Counted from the first letter of the stretch, positions 12,321 to 24,500 are shown. The stretch is 64,000 nucleotides of DNA from Armigeres subalbatus (GCF_024139115.2 NC_085140.1:314343259-314407258); one strand, 5' to 3'. Program-made: numbers and translations. The notes: a model not told the origin generated them from the sequence alone.

Positions 12321-13282
12321 TACCCCGGCCATAAGATCGTCGAGAAGCAACGCCTCGCGGACGCCGCCGGGTCATTCGACGACCATCCGTCTACACGACG
12401 CGCCAGTGCCTAACGCCATCTGCGATAGTGCCACCGCTAACCGACCAAGCCATACCGCTGAATAAACCATTAAAGGTAAAGTGTAATGAATAAAGTTCTA
12501 TTTAGATTCCTCACCATTCGAAATCTCCCCACGTTAGCACGCCCTGGGAGGCCTTTTGCGCCCACCCCGGAAGCTGCCGTTGGTCAGACCCTTTCTGGGA
12601 CAGCAAGAACTCCCGGGGTCATAACGTTTCAAGGTATTAGAACGTCGGTATGCTCCCCTAATATGGGAATGTCTTTTTCATCATTTACTTGATGGAAAAG
12701 AAAGTGGAAGAGGAAATACAAATGCATGAAATAAGCTTCTGGGGAAGGAGCCCTAGATAAGGACTTCAATAAGCCAAAGGCGAAACACAGAGTAGACTAA
12801 AAAAAAGCGTAAATCAAATTCATATAGTTTTTGTTCGTGATTAAAAAATCCAAAACGTTATCTAATAATAGTTATACTCATTTTACGCAGACAAACTATG
12901 CGATCGCATTTGATCCAGCGCGCAGCGTAATCTTTATAAACTGGTAAAGCAGGGAAGAGTATTTGAAATGATGGTATGTTGAAATTGAAATTTATTGGTT
13001 CAACCAAAACAACCAGTGCTACCAAACTACCGTCAGACCCACTCTAAAAATTCATATACCTTGATCTGAATAGGCCCGTTGGTTATTCTGGCCATCAATC
13101 AACCTAATTGTTTTGTTCTTGATACTACTTGGACCAATCGCTATTCTCACAATCAACCAATTCACTCCAAAGTGGAAGTTCATTGAAAGATCAGTAGTTT
13201 TTGCAAACCAAGCCACTCTGGAGTTGGATTTTTTTGTCATCAAAAGAACTTATGGCGTTTCCGAAGGTCATCCAATCGACTC
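12321..13282. other. Spacer without recognised gene
   Basis: The stretch holds a possible LINE 3' tail (TGAATAAACC, AATGAATAAAG near 12450-12495) followed by a GC-rich patch to about 12640 and then AT-rich DNA. Short open frames here show no family resemblance. Confidence 0.4.
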
Positions 13283-13480
13283 CATATAAGACTGATGCCT
13301 GTATGTGCGTATGTATGTGTGTGTGTATGTGTACAATAAATGTGAAACAAACTTTTTTGTACTTAGCATTATCCGAGTTGCATTCGACGCAGATTGAGGC
13401 CTAGTTAGACCCTATTGAAAATCAGACCGATCGAACATTGCGTTCCGGAGTTATTAACAAAACATATTTTTTGCCTTTTT
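13283..13480 (+). repeat. GT-rich microsatellite plus dispersed repeat fragment
   Basis: A TGTATGTG-type microsatellite (about 13294-13332) is followed by sequence sharing landmarks with the repeat at 27500-27990: GTTGCATTCGACG, CCCTATTGAAAATCAG, GATCG, and a CGGAGTTATTA block corresponding to CAGAAGTTATGG. It looks like a diverged copy of the same dispersed family. Confidence 0.6.
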
Positions 13481-13792
13481 TCTGAAATTGCTGCAATGCA
13501 TTTAAATGAATGTTAATAAATGAGAAATGACGAAAATCGTTAAACTTCAGGGGATTTCTAGAAATGTTCTGGTCTTTTAATAACCCTTACTTTCTACCTA
13601 TTGGAACATATGCAGGTTATAGCGGCCTTAGGAATTCATGAAGCAAAAATTCATTAAATCCTCCCCGCAAAAAAAAGTTAATTTTTATTCTCCCTGCTCT
13701 TAGCACACTTTTTGTTTCGAACATCTGCAAAAGTGAGGGGCGCCTAATAAAGGTTTCGCCAAGGGCGCTGGGAGTCCACGCTACGGCTCTGC

Positions 13793-14345
13793 TTCTCGGA
13801 GATCGGACTATTTCTCATCGGTAAAAAGGAAATTCCATTCTAGAACTCGAACAATTGGATTCTAGGCGATTTGCTACTTGAAGCTCAGACAAGGGAACTC
13901 AGGGAACTCAGACAATTTGCTTCTAGATTTTCTGACAATTTGCTTCTCAGAGTTCGGAGTATCTCTCATCGGTAAAAAGGAAATTCCTTTCCAGAACTCG
14001 AACAATTGGTTTCTCGGAATTCAGACTATTTGCTTCTGGAAATTTGGACAATTTGCTTTTTCGAATTCAAACAATTTGCTTCTCGGAATTGTGATGATTC
14101 ACTACTCGGAATTCGAATAATTTGCTTCTCAGAAAATGGGCAACTTAAACAATTTGCTACTTGGAAAATTTGTGTTAGGAAAATTTGCTCTTCAGAACTC
14201 GGATAGTTTACTTCTCAGAATGTAGATAATTTGTTTCAATGCTACTCGGAAAATTTGTCGTCAGAAATCGAACTGTTTGTATCTTCTAATTCAAACAATT
14301 TGTTTCTGGAGTTCGGAAGTTCGAGCTCCACTCGACCAATTTGCT
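13793..14345 (+). repeat. Degenerate tandem repeat, about 24-bp period
   Basis: Roughly twenty imperfect units of the type ACAATTTGCTTCTCGGAATT follow each other at about 23-24 bp spacing. Two parts (13793-13837 and 13942-13987) also share a longer block that includes CTCATCGGTAAAAAGG, so a segment of about 149 bp was duplicated. Short open frames (SRNSDYLL, LEIWTICF and similar 8-residue repeats) only mirror the period. Confidence 0.8.
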
Positions 14346-16649
14346 TCACGAAGCTTGGAAAAATAACAAAACGTGCAGAATTCCGTATTTTATTTTTATT
14401 TTTTGGAATGTTTGGAGGCATCAAAAAGTATGGGTTCATTGGGTAGGTTGACCTTGGGTAATTTAAACAGGTGACTGTAACAATGAAATGAGATTTTTTG
14501 ACGTTAAGGATAATTCCTACAATATACCTATTTATGCGCTTAATTGATGAAATATATCGTCGATTAATGAGTAGAGGAATGTTCGATACGGTTCGATACT
14601 ACTAATTCCAACTGTTACACTTATTTTGTCCTTGATTTTTCATTGGCGTTTAGAGCGGAATAGTAGAACCCCGCCAAGATGGAACATTAAGAACTTATTG
14701 AAATAATGAAAGATTATATTAAATTATGCTATGGATTTCTAAAGTCTGTTATTGAAAGTCAAACCAATGCCTTCTTTGTTTCTTTATTTTGTTGATGCGA
14801 CGCATATGTGTATTATGAAGTAGTGAAAATAAGGAATGTTGAAACTCCGGTGTTATCTGAAAATCATCACGCTCTCTTTATCTGTGATAAGACTACCGTC
14901 ATAGTTATACCTTTCGGGTATAGTTTTCATTTTCCATTTGCTTTACAGAATTTGGTTGAATCTTCGTCAGCTTTACAAACATGCATGATTCCTACAGACA
15001 TTATATGAAGTTCCATTGCAGAGAGCCACCTCAGTTCAAACATTTCACCCTCCGGTGACTAGGAGCCTCTCGAAATGCGTAGTTCTTAAGCAACCCTCGA
15101 AGTCCCTCGTTCTATTCCTTGCACGATCAATATGACACCCCAAGCAGGAAGACTCCAGTGTATCTTCCTAAGGTACCAAGAAGCACACACAATCAAACAT
15201 TCAATCACAAATAAAATTTCCCAAATATCCGGAGGGGTCCGTTGGAAAATCCGGTTCCGAACATACGATGGTGGCGACGGCGGCGGTGGCCCTGCTATTT
15301 GGCAGGTAAGACTCCTAACCAGTTTCTCCGGTTCCAATCGAGTGTCTTTTCATCCGGAACCGGTGTCTCGAAGGGAGGGAAAATTATATTCGCTCACCAT
15401 TATTCTTCGAGCGCAAAAGAACAATGCGCAAACAACCTCCTTCGTACGGCGTCGTAGGAAATATAGTGAATCCCTAATGGACGCGGGATTATTCGGGGGA
15501 AGATTTCGAGGAGGCACCCTTCAACCGGGTCCGCTCGAAGGAAGGAACCGAATCTTGTCAGGAAATTGCGCACTTTTGCCAGGGGACGATGAGGATGCGT
15601 GATAAATTTTGGTTGATAGTTTCGCGTTGCGCACATGCAACATTTGGCAAACCCGGGTGCGAGGGGTTGTGCGTTCAAAATTCGGAAGATTTCTTTTGTT
15701 GTTTTTCTTTAAGATGGTTCAATGGTCGTACGATAGTCTCTTTTTAGCTAAGGTGATTATTCTAACTATTAATGCGGATTATTTCTGCTCACGATGGGAT
15801 AGTTAGTTGCTAGGGCTATCATATGTCCGCTGTTGGCGCAGCTGCCGTGTAGTGGATATCCAGCAAGTTTGATTGATTATTCTGCCGTTATTGTACTGCC
15901 AGTTTTTTTTTAGTGGAAGACGCGTCACGTGATTTATAAAAGTCCCTTTTTTTCTAAGTTCTATAGTTGAATTGCAAAGAGCTCTAATTTCAATTTAAAT
16001 TTTTCTTCAAAGTATTCAAAATGTCGTAGCCTCATTTAATAAACAGGAGATCTGATATTTTGTCACGTGCCCTGCCAACAAAATGAATAAAAAGATCCTT
16101 ACTGTGCAGTAGGCGGTTGGAAAATCAGGATAAACCGCAAACGTGCATGACCTTTCAAGAAAATTAGTTTATGACTCATTTGTGCTCATAATGAACATTT
16201 AAAGTTTTGACAAAGAATAAGGCCATTACATATATTTAATTAACATTATATACTATTGGTCTCCGAGAGGTCAAGGGGTGGATAATAAAAAATAAATAAT
16301 AAAAAAATAAATAGAAAAAAAAAAACAAAAAAACAAAAAACCCGTCGGATTTGTTAAAGAATGTTTTGAAAATTTTCAAAATTTTTCAGAATCAATTTTC
16401 AGAATTTTATTTTGTTGCACCCTCAAAATATTATTTTTGGGCAAACAAATCTGAGGGGTGGCGTAGACAGAATAGTTTTTAAATATTTGTATCGGCCTAA
16501 CAAAGAAAACTTACTTCAATCAGAGAACAAACATCATCGTCTTGAACAGGACTGGGTCTAACAATTAAAATCATACAGGTATTGCACATGTATCTAGGCA
16601 CGATATAAATGTAGGCATGTATGTAGGCACGATATAAACAGGCGCGGAA
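14346..16649. other. Spacer without recognised gene
   Basis: Mostly AT-rich DNA. At 15268-15305 an ATG followed by a hydrophobic stretch (MVATAAVALLFG) ends in CAG|GTAAG, which could be a short signal-peptide first exon, but no downstream exon is recognised. An open frame at 15132-15602 has no recognisable domain. An A-rich tract lies at 16288-16340, and a short duplication of GTAGGCACGATATAAA lies near 16594-16640. Confidence 0.4.
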
Positions 16650-17897
16650 CAGAAAAAACTTGATTTTCCGGAGGAAAAAGCGTCAGCAGGAAGATCGAGA
16701 CCGTGAAGAGACGGAGCAACTGTATCGCGCTAATAACACACGAAAGTTCTATGAGAAGTTGAACCGTTCACGTAAGGGCCACGTGCCACAGCCTGATATG
16801 TGTAAGGACATAAACGGGAACCATCTTACGAACGAGCATGAGGTGATCCAAAGGTGGCGGAAGCACCACGAAGAGCACCTGAATGGCGATGTGGCAGACG
16901 AAGATGGCGGTATGGTGATGGACCTGGGGGAACGCGCGCAGGACATAAATCTACCGGCTCAGGATCTCCCGGAAATCCAGGAGGAGATTGGCCGGCTGAA
17001 GAACAACAAAGCCCCTGGGGTTGACCAACTACCAGGAGAGCTATTCAAACACGGCGGTGAGGCACTGGATAGAGCGCTGCACTGGGTCATTACCAAGATT
17101 TGAGAGGAGGAAGTTTTGCCGCAGGAGTTGATGGAAGGTGTCGTGTGTCCCATCTACAAAAAGGGCGATAAGCTGGATTGTAGCAACTACCGCGCAATCA
17201 CATTGCTGAACGCCGCCTACAAGGTACTTTCCCAAATTTTATGCCGTCGACTAGCACCAATTACAAGGGAGTTCGTGGGGCAGGCTTCACCACGGACCAG
17301 GTGTTCGCCATTCGCCAAGTACTGCAGAAATGCCGCGAATACAACGTGGCCACACATCATCTATTCATTGACTTCAAAGCCGCATATGATACAATCGATC
17401 GGGACCAGCTATGGCAGCTAATGTACGAACACGGATTTCCGGATAAACTGACACGGTTGATCAAAGCGACGATGGATCGGGTGATGTGCGTAGTTCGAAT
17501 TTCAGGGGCATTCTCGAGTCCCTTCGAAACCCGCAAGGTGATGATGACGGCAAGGTGATGGTCTTTCGTGTTCAAGGTTCAAGAGAAGATAATGTGAGCC
17601 ACCCACCGCGAGGTGGCATCGGTAGTGACGAAATCGAGGTGGTAGTAGAATTTGTGTACTTGGGCTCACTGGTGACTTGCGAAAATGATACCAGCAGAGA
17701 AATTCGGAGACGCATAGTGGCTGGAAATCGTACATACTTTGGACTCCGCAAGACGCTCCGATCGAATAGAGTTCGCCGCCGTACCAAACTGACAATCTAC
17801 AAAACGCTCATAAGACCGGTAGTTCTCTACGGACACGAGACCTGGACGATGCTCGTGGAGGATCAACGCGCACTCGAAGTTTTCGAAAGGAAAGTAC
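16650..17897 (+). pseudogene. Broken RTE-like LINE ORF2 with RT active site deleted
   Basis: The frame from 16660 reads like the linker between the endonuclease and RT of an RTE-like element (RANNTRKFYEKLNRSRKG) and then the RT start (NNKAPGVDQLPGELFKHGG). A TGA at 17101-17103 replaces what is probably a Trp codon; the same frame continues with VCPIYKKGDKLDCSNYRAIT. A frameshift near 17260 leads to the motif A frame with LFIDFKAAYDTIDR (about 17360-17400). At about 17520 the sequence jumps to the thumb/C-terminal part (EFVYLGSLVTCENDTSREIRRR, then VVLYGHETWTML), so the FADD catalytic segment is deleted. Coding stops abruptly at 17897. It lacks an N-terminal endonuclease, an active site and a 3' end, and is an inactive relic. 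Confidence 0.9.
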
Positions 17898-18010
17898 CAT
17901 CTACATGATAAAAAATAAAAAGTAATATCACATCAGATTTGATGCACATCATCGCCGTCGTAAATATAATGTTATATTACATTATTTTGACGTAACCAAA
18001 CGTTGACGTA

Positions 18011-18205
18011 GGGACACGGCAGGTATTTTCGTCTGTTCGTCAAAGTCTCGAAAATCAATAAAAGAGACGCTTTTTTGTAAAACTCATACGTACCAAATCG
18101 TAAGCTCAGGAGAAACGTTCTGCTATAGTGGAGTTCTAGCAAATATACGTTGCTTTCGTTGGTTTTAGCCCCTATGACGATGGACGGAAATACCTGCCGT
18201 ATCCC
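18011..18205. mobile_element. MITE of 195 bp with 23-bp TIRs and TA target duplication
   Basis: The left terminus GGGACACGGCAGGTATTTTC and the inverted right terminus GGGATACGGCAGGTATTTCC agree over about 23 bases with two differences. Both ends are flanked by TA (18009-18010 and 18206-18207). There is no coding capacity. A TA target and short TIRs are typical of Tc1/mariner-type non-autonomous elements (superfamily is inference). Confidence 0.85.
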
Positions 18206-18645
18206 TACTTGATAATTCTTTTTCAAATTAAAGCCGTGTAATTCATTTGCGACGTAAAACAGGCCAGGATGAATCCCACTTTTGGCAGCAGGGTTTGGGG
18301 TATTCGGATATTTTTCTTTCATGTTCAAAAATACATTTTCAGATGCAACAATTTCGAATTTTATTTATTCAAAACGAATTTTATTGTATCCACAAAAACT
18401 TGAACTTTTAATTTAAAATTTTCAATATTTTTTTATAAATAAATAAAATAATCATTTTTAATTTATAATTATTAATATTCAATTTTAAAGTTAAATTTTT
18501 TTTAAAATATATATATATATTTCATTCAAATAATTTAATTCACTATATATTTTAGTATTATTTAAGTATTATATTTCATCGGCGGTGACGTGGCGGCGTC
18601 ACGTTGTTGGTTATCGGCAAAGTAGGCGGGGGAATTTACTCTAAA
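18206..18645. other. AT-rich spacer
   Basis: Very AT-rich DNA with an (AT) run near 18508-18522 and no gene. GC-rich DNA from 18578 (GGCGGTGACGTGGCGGCGTC) precedes the minisatellite. Confidence 0.5.
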
Positions 18646-20475
18646 AAATTTTCAGGAAGTCCTCCAGAAATTGCTTAGGAAATTCCTCCAAAATTTCTTT
18701 AGAAGATTTTCCAGAAATACTTCAGAAAGTTCCTATAGGAATTCGTCCGAAAGTTTGTCTGGAAATTCGTCCAAATACTTATTTGCAAATACCTCCACGA
18801 ATTCCATTGGAAACTCTCCCAGGAGTTCCTCTGAAAATTCTTCTAGTAATTCCTCCGAAGTATCCTCCAATTCCTTCACAATATCCTACAGGAATTCCTC
18901 GGGAAGCTCCTTCAGGAATTCCTCCAGAAGCTCCTCCAGGAATTCCTCCAGAAGCTCCTCCAGGAATTGCTCCAGAAGCTCCTCCAAGAATTTCTTCGGA
19001 TGTTCCTCCAGCAATTCCTGCAGTAAATCCTCAGGAAATTCCTCCAGGAATTCCTCAGGAACTTCCTCCAGGAATTCCTCCGGAACTTCCTCCAGGAATT
19101 CCTCCGGAAGTTCCTCCAAAAATTCCTCCGGAAGTTCCTCCAGAAGTTCCTCCTGGAATTCCTCCAGAAGTTCCTCCTGGAATTCCTCCGGAAGTTCCTC
19201 CAGGAATTCCTCCGGAAGTTCCTCCAGGAATTCCTCCGAAAGTTCCTCCAGGAATTCCTCCGGAAGTTCCTCCAGGAATTCCTCCGGAAGTTCCTCCAGG
19301 AATTCCTCCGGAAGTTCCTCCAGGAATTCCTCCGGAAGTTCCTCCAGGAATTCCTCCGGAAGTTCCTCCAGGAATTCCTCCGGAAGTTCCTCCAGGAATT
19401 CCTCTGGAAGTTCCTCCAGGAATTCCTCCAAAAGTTCCTCCAGGAATTCCTCCGGAAGCTCCTCCAGGAATTCCTCCGGAAGTTCATCCAGGAATTCCTC
19501 CGGAAGTTCATCCAGGAATTCCTCCGGAAGTTCCTCCAGGAATTCCTCCGGAAGTTCCTCCAGGAATTCCTCCGGAAGTTTCTCCAGGAATTCCTCCGGA
19601 AGTTCCTCCAGGAATTCCTCCGGAAGTTCCTCAAGGAATTCCTCCGGAAGTTCCTCAAGGAATTCCTCCGGAAGTTCCTCCAGGAATTCCTCCGAAAGTT
19701 CCTCCAGGAATTCCTCCGGAAGTTCCTCCAGGAATTCCTCCGGAAGTTCCTCCAGGAATTCCTCCGGAAGTTCCTCCAGGAATTCCTCCGGAAGTTCCTC
19801 CAGGAATTCCTCCGGAAGTTCCTCCAGGAATTTCCTCGGAAGATGCTCCAGGAGTTACTCCGGAAGTTCCTCCAGGAATTCCTCCGGAAGTTCCTCCAGG
19901 AATTCCTCCGGAAGTTCCTCCAGAAATTCCTCCGGAAGTTCCTCCAGGAATTCCTCCGGAAGTTCCTCCAGGAATTCCTCCAGGAATTCCTCCGGAAGTT
20001 CCTCCAGGAATTCCTCCGGAAGTTCCTCCAGGAATTCCTCCGGTAGCTCCTCCAGGGAATCGTTCGGAAGCTCCTCCAGGAATTCCTCCGGAAGCTCCAC
20101 CAAGAATTCCTCCAGGAATTCCTCTGGAAGTTCCTCCACGAATTCCTCCAGAAGTTCATCAAGGAGTTCCTCCGGAGGTTCCTCCAGTAATTCCTCCGAA
20201 AGTTTCTCCAATTATTTATCCGGTAGTTCCTGCAGTAATTCCTCCGGAAGTTCCTCCAGAAATTCCTCCGCAAGTTCCTCCAGTAATTCCTCCGGAAGTT
20301 CCTCCGGAAATTCCTACCGGAATTCTTCCGGAAGTTCCTCCAGGAATTCCTGCCAAAGTTCCTCCGGGAAATTTTCCGGAAGTTCTTCAGGATTTATCCA
20401 GAATGTACCACCAGGAATTCCTCCGGAAGTTCCTCCAGAAATTCATCCGGAATATCCTCCAGAAATTCCTGGAAT
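18646..20475 (+). repeat. 24-bp minisatellite (EcoRI-containing unit), forward part
   Basis: About 75 tandem units run at exactly 24-bp spacing with core GGAATTCCTCCGGAAG. The unit carries two palindromes, GGAATTCC and TCCGGA. Units are degenerate at the left edge (18650-18900) and nearly identical in the middle. Because 24 is divisible by 3 and the unit has no stop in several phases, it makes long open frames on both strands: [16 protein letters not shown] and EFLRKFLQ on +, EELPEEFL and RRNSWRNF on -. The simultaneous openness and lack of any start or domain argue against a protein. Confidence 0.9.
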
Positions 20476-20735
20476 TCCAGGTAGACAATTCCAGTTTCCG
20501 GAGGAATTCCTGGAGGAACTTCCGGAGGAATTCCTGAAGGGACCTCCGGAGGAATTCTTGGAGAAACTTCCAGAGGAATTCCCGGAGGAACCTCCGGAGG
20601 AAATCCTGGAGGAACTTCAAGATGAATTTCTGGAGGAGCTTCCGGAGGTATTCCTGAAGGAACTTCCAGACGAAATCCGGGAGGAGTTTCTGGAGGATCT
20701 TCCCAGAGACACTTACGGAGGAATGTTCAAAGGAA
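20476..20735 (-). repeat. 24-bp minisatellite, inverted part
   Basis: After a junction near 20461-20500 (CCTGGAATTCCAGG palindrome) the same units continue in reverse complement (GGAGGAATTCCTGGAGGAAC). About ten diverged units fade out by 20735. The array is therefore a long inverted repeat at its right end. Confidence 0.85.
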
Positions 20736-20799
20736 TTTCTAGACGATCTTTAAAAAAAAGTAATGCAAGTAATCCTCCTTTTCTGAAGAAATCTGCACA

Positions 20800-21215
20800 C
20801 AGGTCTACCTGGAAGTACCCGGAAGGTGGCCAATTTGAAGGTGGATTCCAAGAATTGAACGAAAATTGGCCACTTCCCCAAGGGAACCAGGCCCTGGAAG
20901 TACCCGGAGGGTGGCCAATTCGATCGAAAACCGCCGAAATGTATTCCAGAGTACTTGATTTGCAAAATTATGAAGTTTGACATGTCGCAAGATGGGCTCC
21001 AAGATTGAACGAAAATTGGCCACTTCCCCAAGGGAACCAGGCCCTGAAAGTACCCGGAGCGTAGCCAATTCGATCGAAAGTCGCCAAAATGTACTCCAGT
21101 ATACTTGTTTTGAAAAATCATGAAGTTTGACATGTCGCCGAAATTTACTCCAGTGTACTTGTTTTGCAAAATCATGAAGTTTGACATGTCGCACGATGGT
21201 TTTCGAAGCCGATCT
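20800..21215 (+). repeat. About 150-bp direct repeats, three partial copies
   Basis: The block ATTGAACGAAAATTGGCC ... GGAACCAGGCCCTG ... TGGCCAATTCGATCGAAA ... CATGAAGTTTGACATGTCGC occurs at about 20850-20990 and again at about 21005-21140. A shorter third copy of the last 60 bases is at 21140-21200. The unit also contains an internal echo (AAGTACCCGGA-GGTGGCCAATT) at 20813 and 20897. Confidence 0.8.
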
Positions 21216-21522
21216 GCCAGTGACCATTTTGTCCGGGAGGAAGGTAACCCCAGTACTCCCTGGAATATATCCGGAACTATGGCCATTGCACAAAAATTCC
21301 TAAAACTATAGGAATTTTGTGATCGATTCCAGAAGATTTCTTGAAAATCCGTTAGAAATTGGCTGAGCTGCGTGGTTTTGAATTTTGAGTTTTGTCGTAA
21401 AATGGGGATTGGGGACGTACGTGTTAAAAAGCATTGAAATATTGTGTTTGGTAGAGAACACTCGATGTAGTCGAATCTATTACTTTCCAGGATTCTTTCA
21501 CGAACTGCCTGTGTATGTGTAA

Positions 21523-21580
21523 CTTGACTTGACTTGCACAGGCCACTCCAGCCTTAGTCTGAGCAAATAATAAATAAGTA
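21523..21580 (+). mobile_element. 3' end fragment of an RTE-like LINE
   Basis: TTGCACAGGCCACTCCAGCC TTAGTCTGAG followed by AATAATAAATAAG matches the C-terminal end plus AT-rich tail seen in the better preserved copy at 35857-35982 on the other strand (Ala-Gln-Ala-Thr-x-Ala-Leu-Val ending). Only about 50 bases survive. Confidence 0.6.
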
Positions 21581-21599
21581 ATACTTCGTGTGAACTTCT

Positions 21600-24500
21600 G
21601 TTTCAAATAAACATTTGCAAAAAATATCTTTGTCTAAACACTTTAGAACATATGACTACAAAAAAACGGCTTTGCTACGTTACCAAATAAAATTTATTTT
21701 AGCGACACAAAATTGGACAGCTCTCGTGATAAAGAGTAATGTAATTTCACGGAAATATCGAGAGCCACATTTCAAGGCACCAACGTTTTTGGATATTTGC
21801 TCCCACATCTTCTCGATGCTACGACTTTTGACTGGGTAAAGCCCACGCCTTCATCATGCTTTCCCACAAAAAAAAGCCCGGCAAATGCAGTTTTGTGGAG
21901 ACGTTTCATGTTTGCAAAAAGTGTCTGGTACGACTAAAAAAATCTCAAACCATGTAACGTTGCTTGGTGCTTACATAAAATTATAAGATAAGATTATTGA
22001 AGCTGTCGAATTCTGGTTCGAACGTCACGAAACAGTTTCTAGCATTCGTTTGAGACAGAGCACCTCCACAAGGTGCTAGTGACAGAAACTGTTCAGGCGA
22101 GGTAAGTATTGAATAAGAACTGGCGAACGAGATTGCACGATCAGCTGTAGATGCAGCTGCGCTCGAGCAAGGCTGCGTAAGACCTTGACAGGAGGGCAAT
22201 GCTCTAGCGTGCGAATAGGGTGTGGGAGTTCCGATGATTGTGCTGTGGGAAAATTCTATTCGTTTGACGAGCAACAATGGGAGGTAAATTGTGGCATTAG
22301 AATTTAACTTCGATTAATGCTATTGAGGTTGACGCTGATTGCTTTTGTGTGAGGATGTTGCTCTTAAACGTGCTGTTACGAGATGAAATTTCTAGGAACT
22401 ACGTAAAATATTTATTTCATAATTCACCATAGGTTTCCGACATGCGCGAGGCTATTTTGTTTCTGTGTCCAAATGAAGCTTGAGATTTTTTTTTGACAAA
22501 ACGATTCTTAAGCTTTAACCATCGCATAATTTATTATAATGTTTGGAACCACAACTGAAGAGAGTGGACTCAGAATAGAACTCGATTACTAAATAATGGT
22601 AACTCGAAACCCAAATTGTAATCTTGATTTTTATACATCTGTTTGTTCTGTTTATTGCTTTCTCCTTAAAATATCTTATAGAATGAATGCTTGAACATAT
22701 GTTTTTTTTTTGTTAGAGCAAAAACTGTTATTTTTATCTACTTTGAGGAAGTCATTTCGCTCCTTCGCTCAATCTGCCATAAAATTAGCGCAAACCCACC
22801 AAAATATTTTTCAAGGCACGTGCCTTTCTTTCAAATCACATAAGGAAGAATAAAAAGTGTACTGTCGATTTAATATTTCTGCGTAACAAAAGAAACAGAC
22901 TCCTCAAAGACCATTCTTTAACGCATTGCTGTGTCTCGCCTACGATTTTTATCTTCTTTTCAACCAATCTTCCACGCACAGACATCCTTCGAATCCTCTG
23001 AACCATCACGATCAGCTGCTCATCGCGTAGGTAATGCCGATTTCGACCATAACGTTAATCGCAATATTTCACCCTCAACAAGCGCAGCCCGGGCTACCCA
23101 CCCGAAAGATACAGTTGTTGCATCCTTGCGGCGGTGTATGCATCTTGGGCACCGAAGGAAACAGGACGTCGTCGATTTCCAACGGATTTTTGTTTTGTCG
23201 TTGTAAATCTTCTGCCAGCGATCACGATGATCGGTGGACAGGAAGATGGAAGGAAAGCAGAAGCTGACATCAAGCTGGGCCTCCTGGCACGCGGCACAAA
23301 AGGAAGACACCCGCGTGACAAAAGGCAAATTGTGTAAACAAAATTGGTGACATGCCCAGCTTGATGCGGGATTTGTTGAAAGAATCGGCTGAATTTGGTG
23401 GCCCGCGTTAGGGCAATGACCAGATAGTTCTGAATTCCTTGAGGCACAATCTTCCTTTCAAGGGTTGCAGTTAAAGGTTTGAATTTATGATTGAATAATG
23501 AATAGTCACCAAAAATCCGGATACTTTACCAATCAATTTTACTAGATATAATCAAAACCTATTTAGTGAAATATAATTCGATTCAATCAATCTATACATC
23601 TGAACTGAATCGTCACTGTACTGATTTAATATTGCGCTACTTTTCTTGCAATTATTATATTCAAGCACATCTTTCTCGCTTGCAATATTGACATTTTCTC
23701 TTTGATAATACAGTCATAAAATTCGAAGCAATTGTCATAATACTATCGCGCGTAGGAAGACGACATCAGCAAGAAATGGGGACATAAATTTGGTTTGTTT
23801 TACTTTTGATGGAAGATAGCCCGCAAATAGCAAAACCAGACCACTTCACCAAACGACCGCAACTAACAGAGACATTCGATCTTGTGGGCAATAAATCCAA
23901 AATTACCATAAAACTCGCTCTGCCATAGGGGCGACACTGACTTCTTTATCGATAGTGTGCTGAATGCACGTCGCCTCCACCGCCGGGACAGCCGAAACAG
24001 CCCCCCACACGATCATAAAGCCTAATCACTTGACATCGCATCCATCGGCTTCGTTTTTTTGGACATTAGCATGCGGTCGGCCAAGTGGTGTGGGTTTTTC
24101 TATCGTAGATGCAAGCAAGACACGCTATCTCTCCTTTGACAGGTCTGAAGTCTGATATCCAGCTGCCAGCCAACGGCTTCTCCTGGAGCTTTATGGATGT
24201 GGTGTTGGGTGACCCAGCTGATCAGTGCCACCGCCGCCCCGCGAATATTCCGCGCTGGGGACCTCGCGGTAGATTAGAACAACCGGAATCCATCGTCTCC
24301 GCACAGTCAGCGAAGATGGCTCACGCAAGGAGCTCCGGACGGTGTGAGAGACAATCTGTTTACAAGCACTAATTATAATAAACATCAAAACAGTTTTATT
24401 GACTTCTCCGAACGGCCGGAATGATTCCCCGATTCATGAGCTCTCTGTTTTTGCTTCATCTGGTCGTAGAGACCCGAAGCTCTTGCGTCGTAGCGGGTGA

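Noticed and set aside
18671..20980. Ser-rich, Pro-rich or Glu/Leu-rich secreted or structural protein genes
   Set aside because: The frames overlap each other on both strands, all derive from the 24-bp unit, and none has a signal peptide or supported splice structure.
21505..21605. Target duplication around the small LINE 3' end (TGTGTAACTT / GTGTGAACTT)
   Set aside because: Only an approximate match, and the second copy is displaced from the tail by several bases.
22010..22110. Nested hairpins as a structured RNA or MITE
   Set aside because: Stems are only 7 and 10 bp, no flanking duplication, and no promoter evidence.
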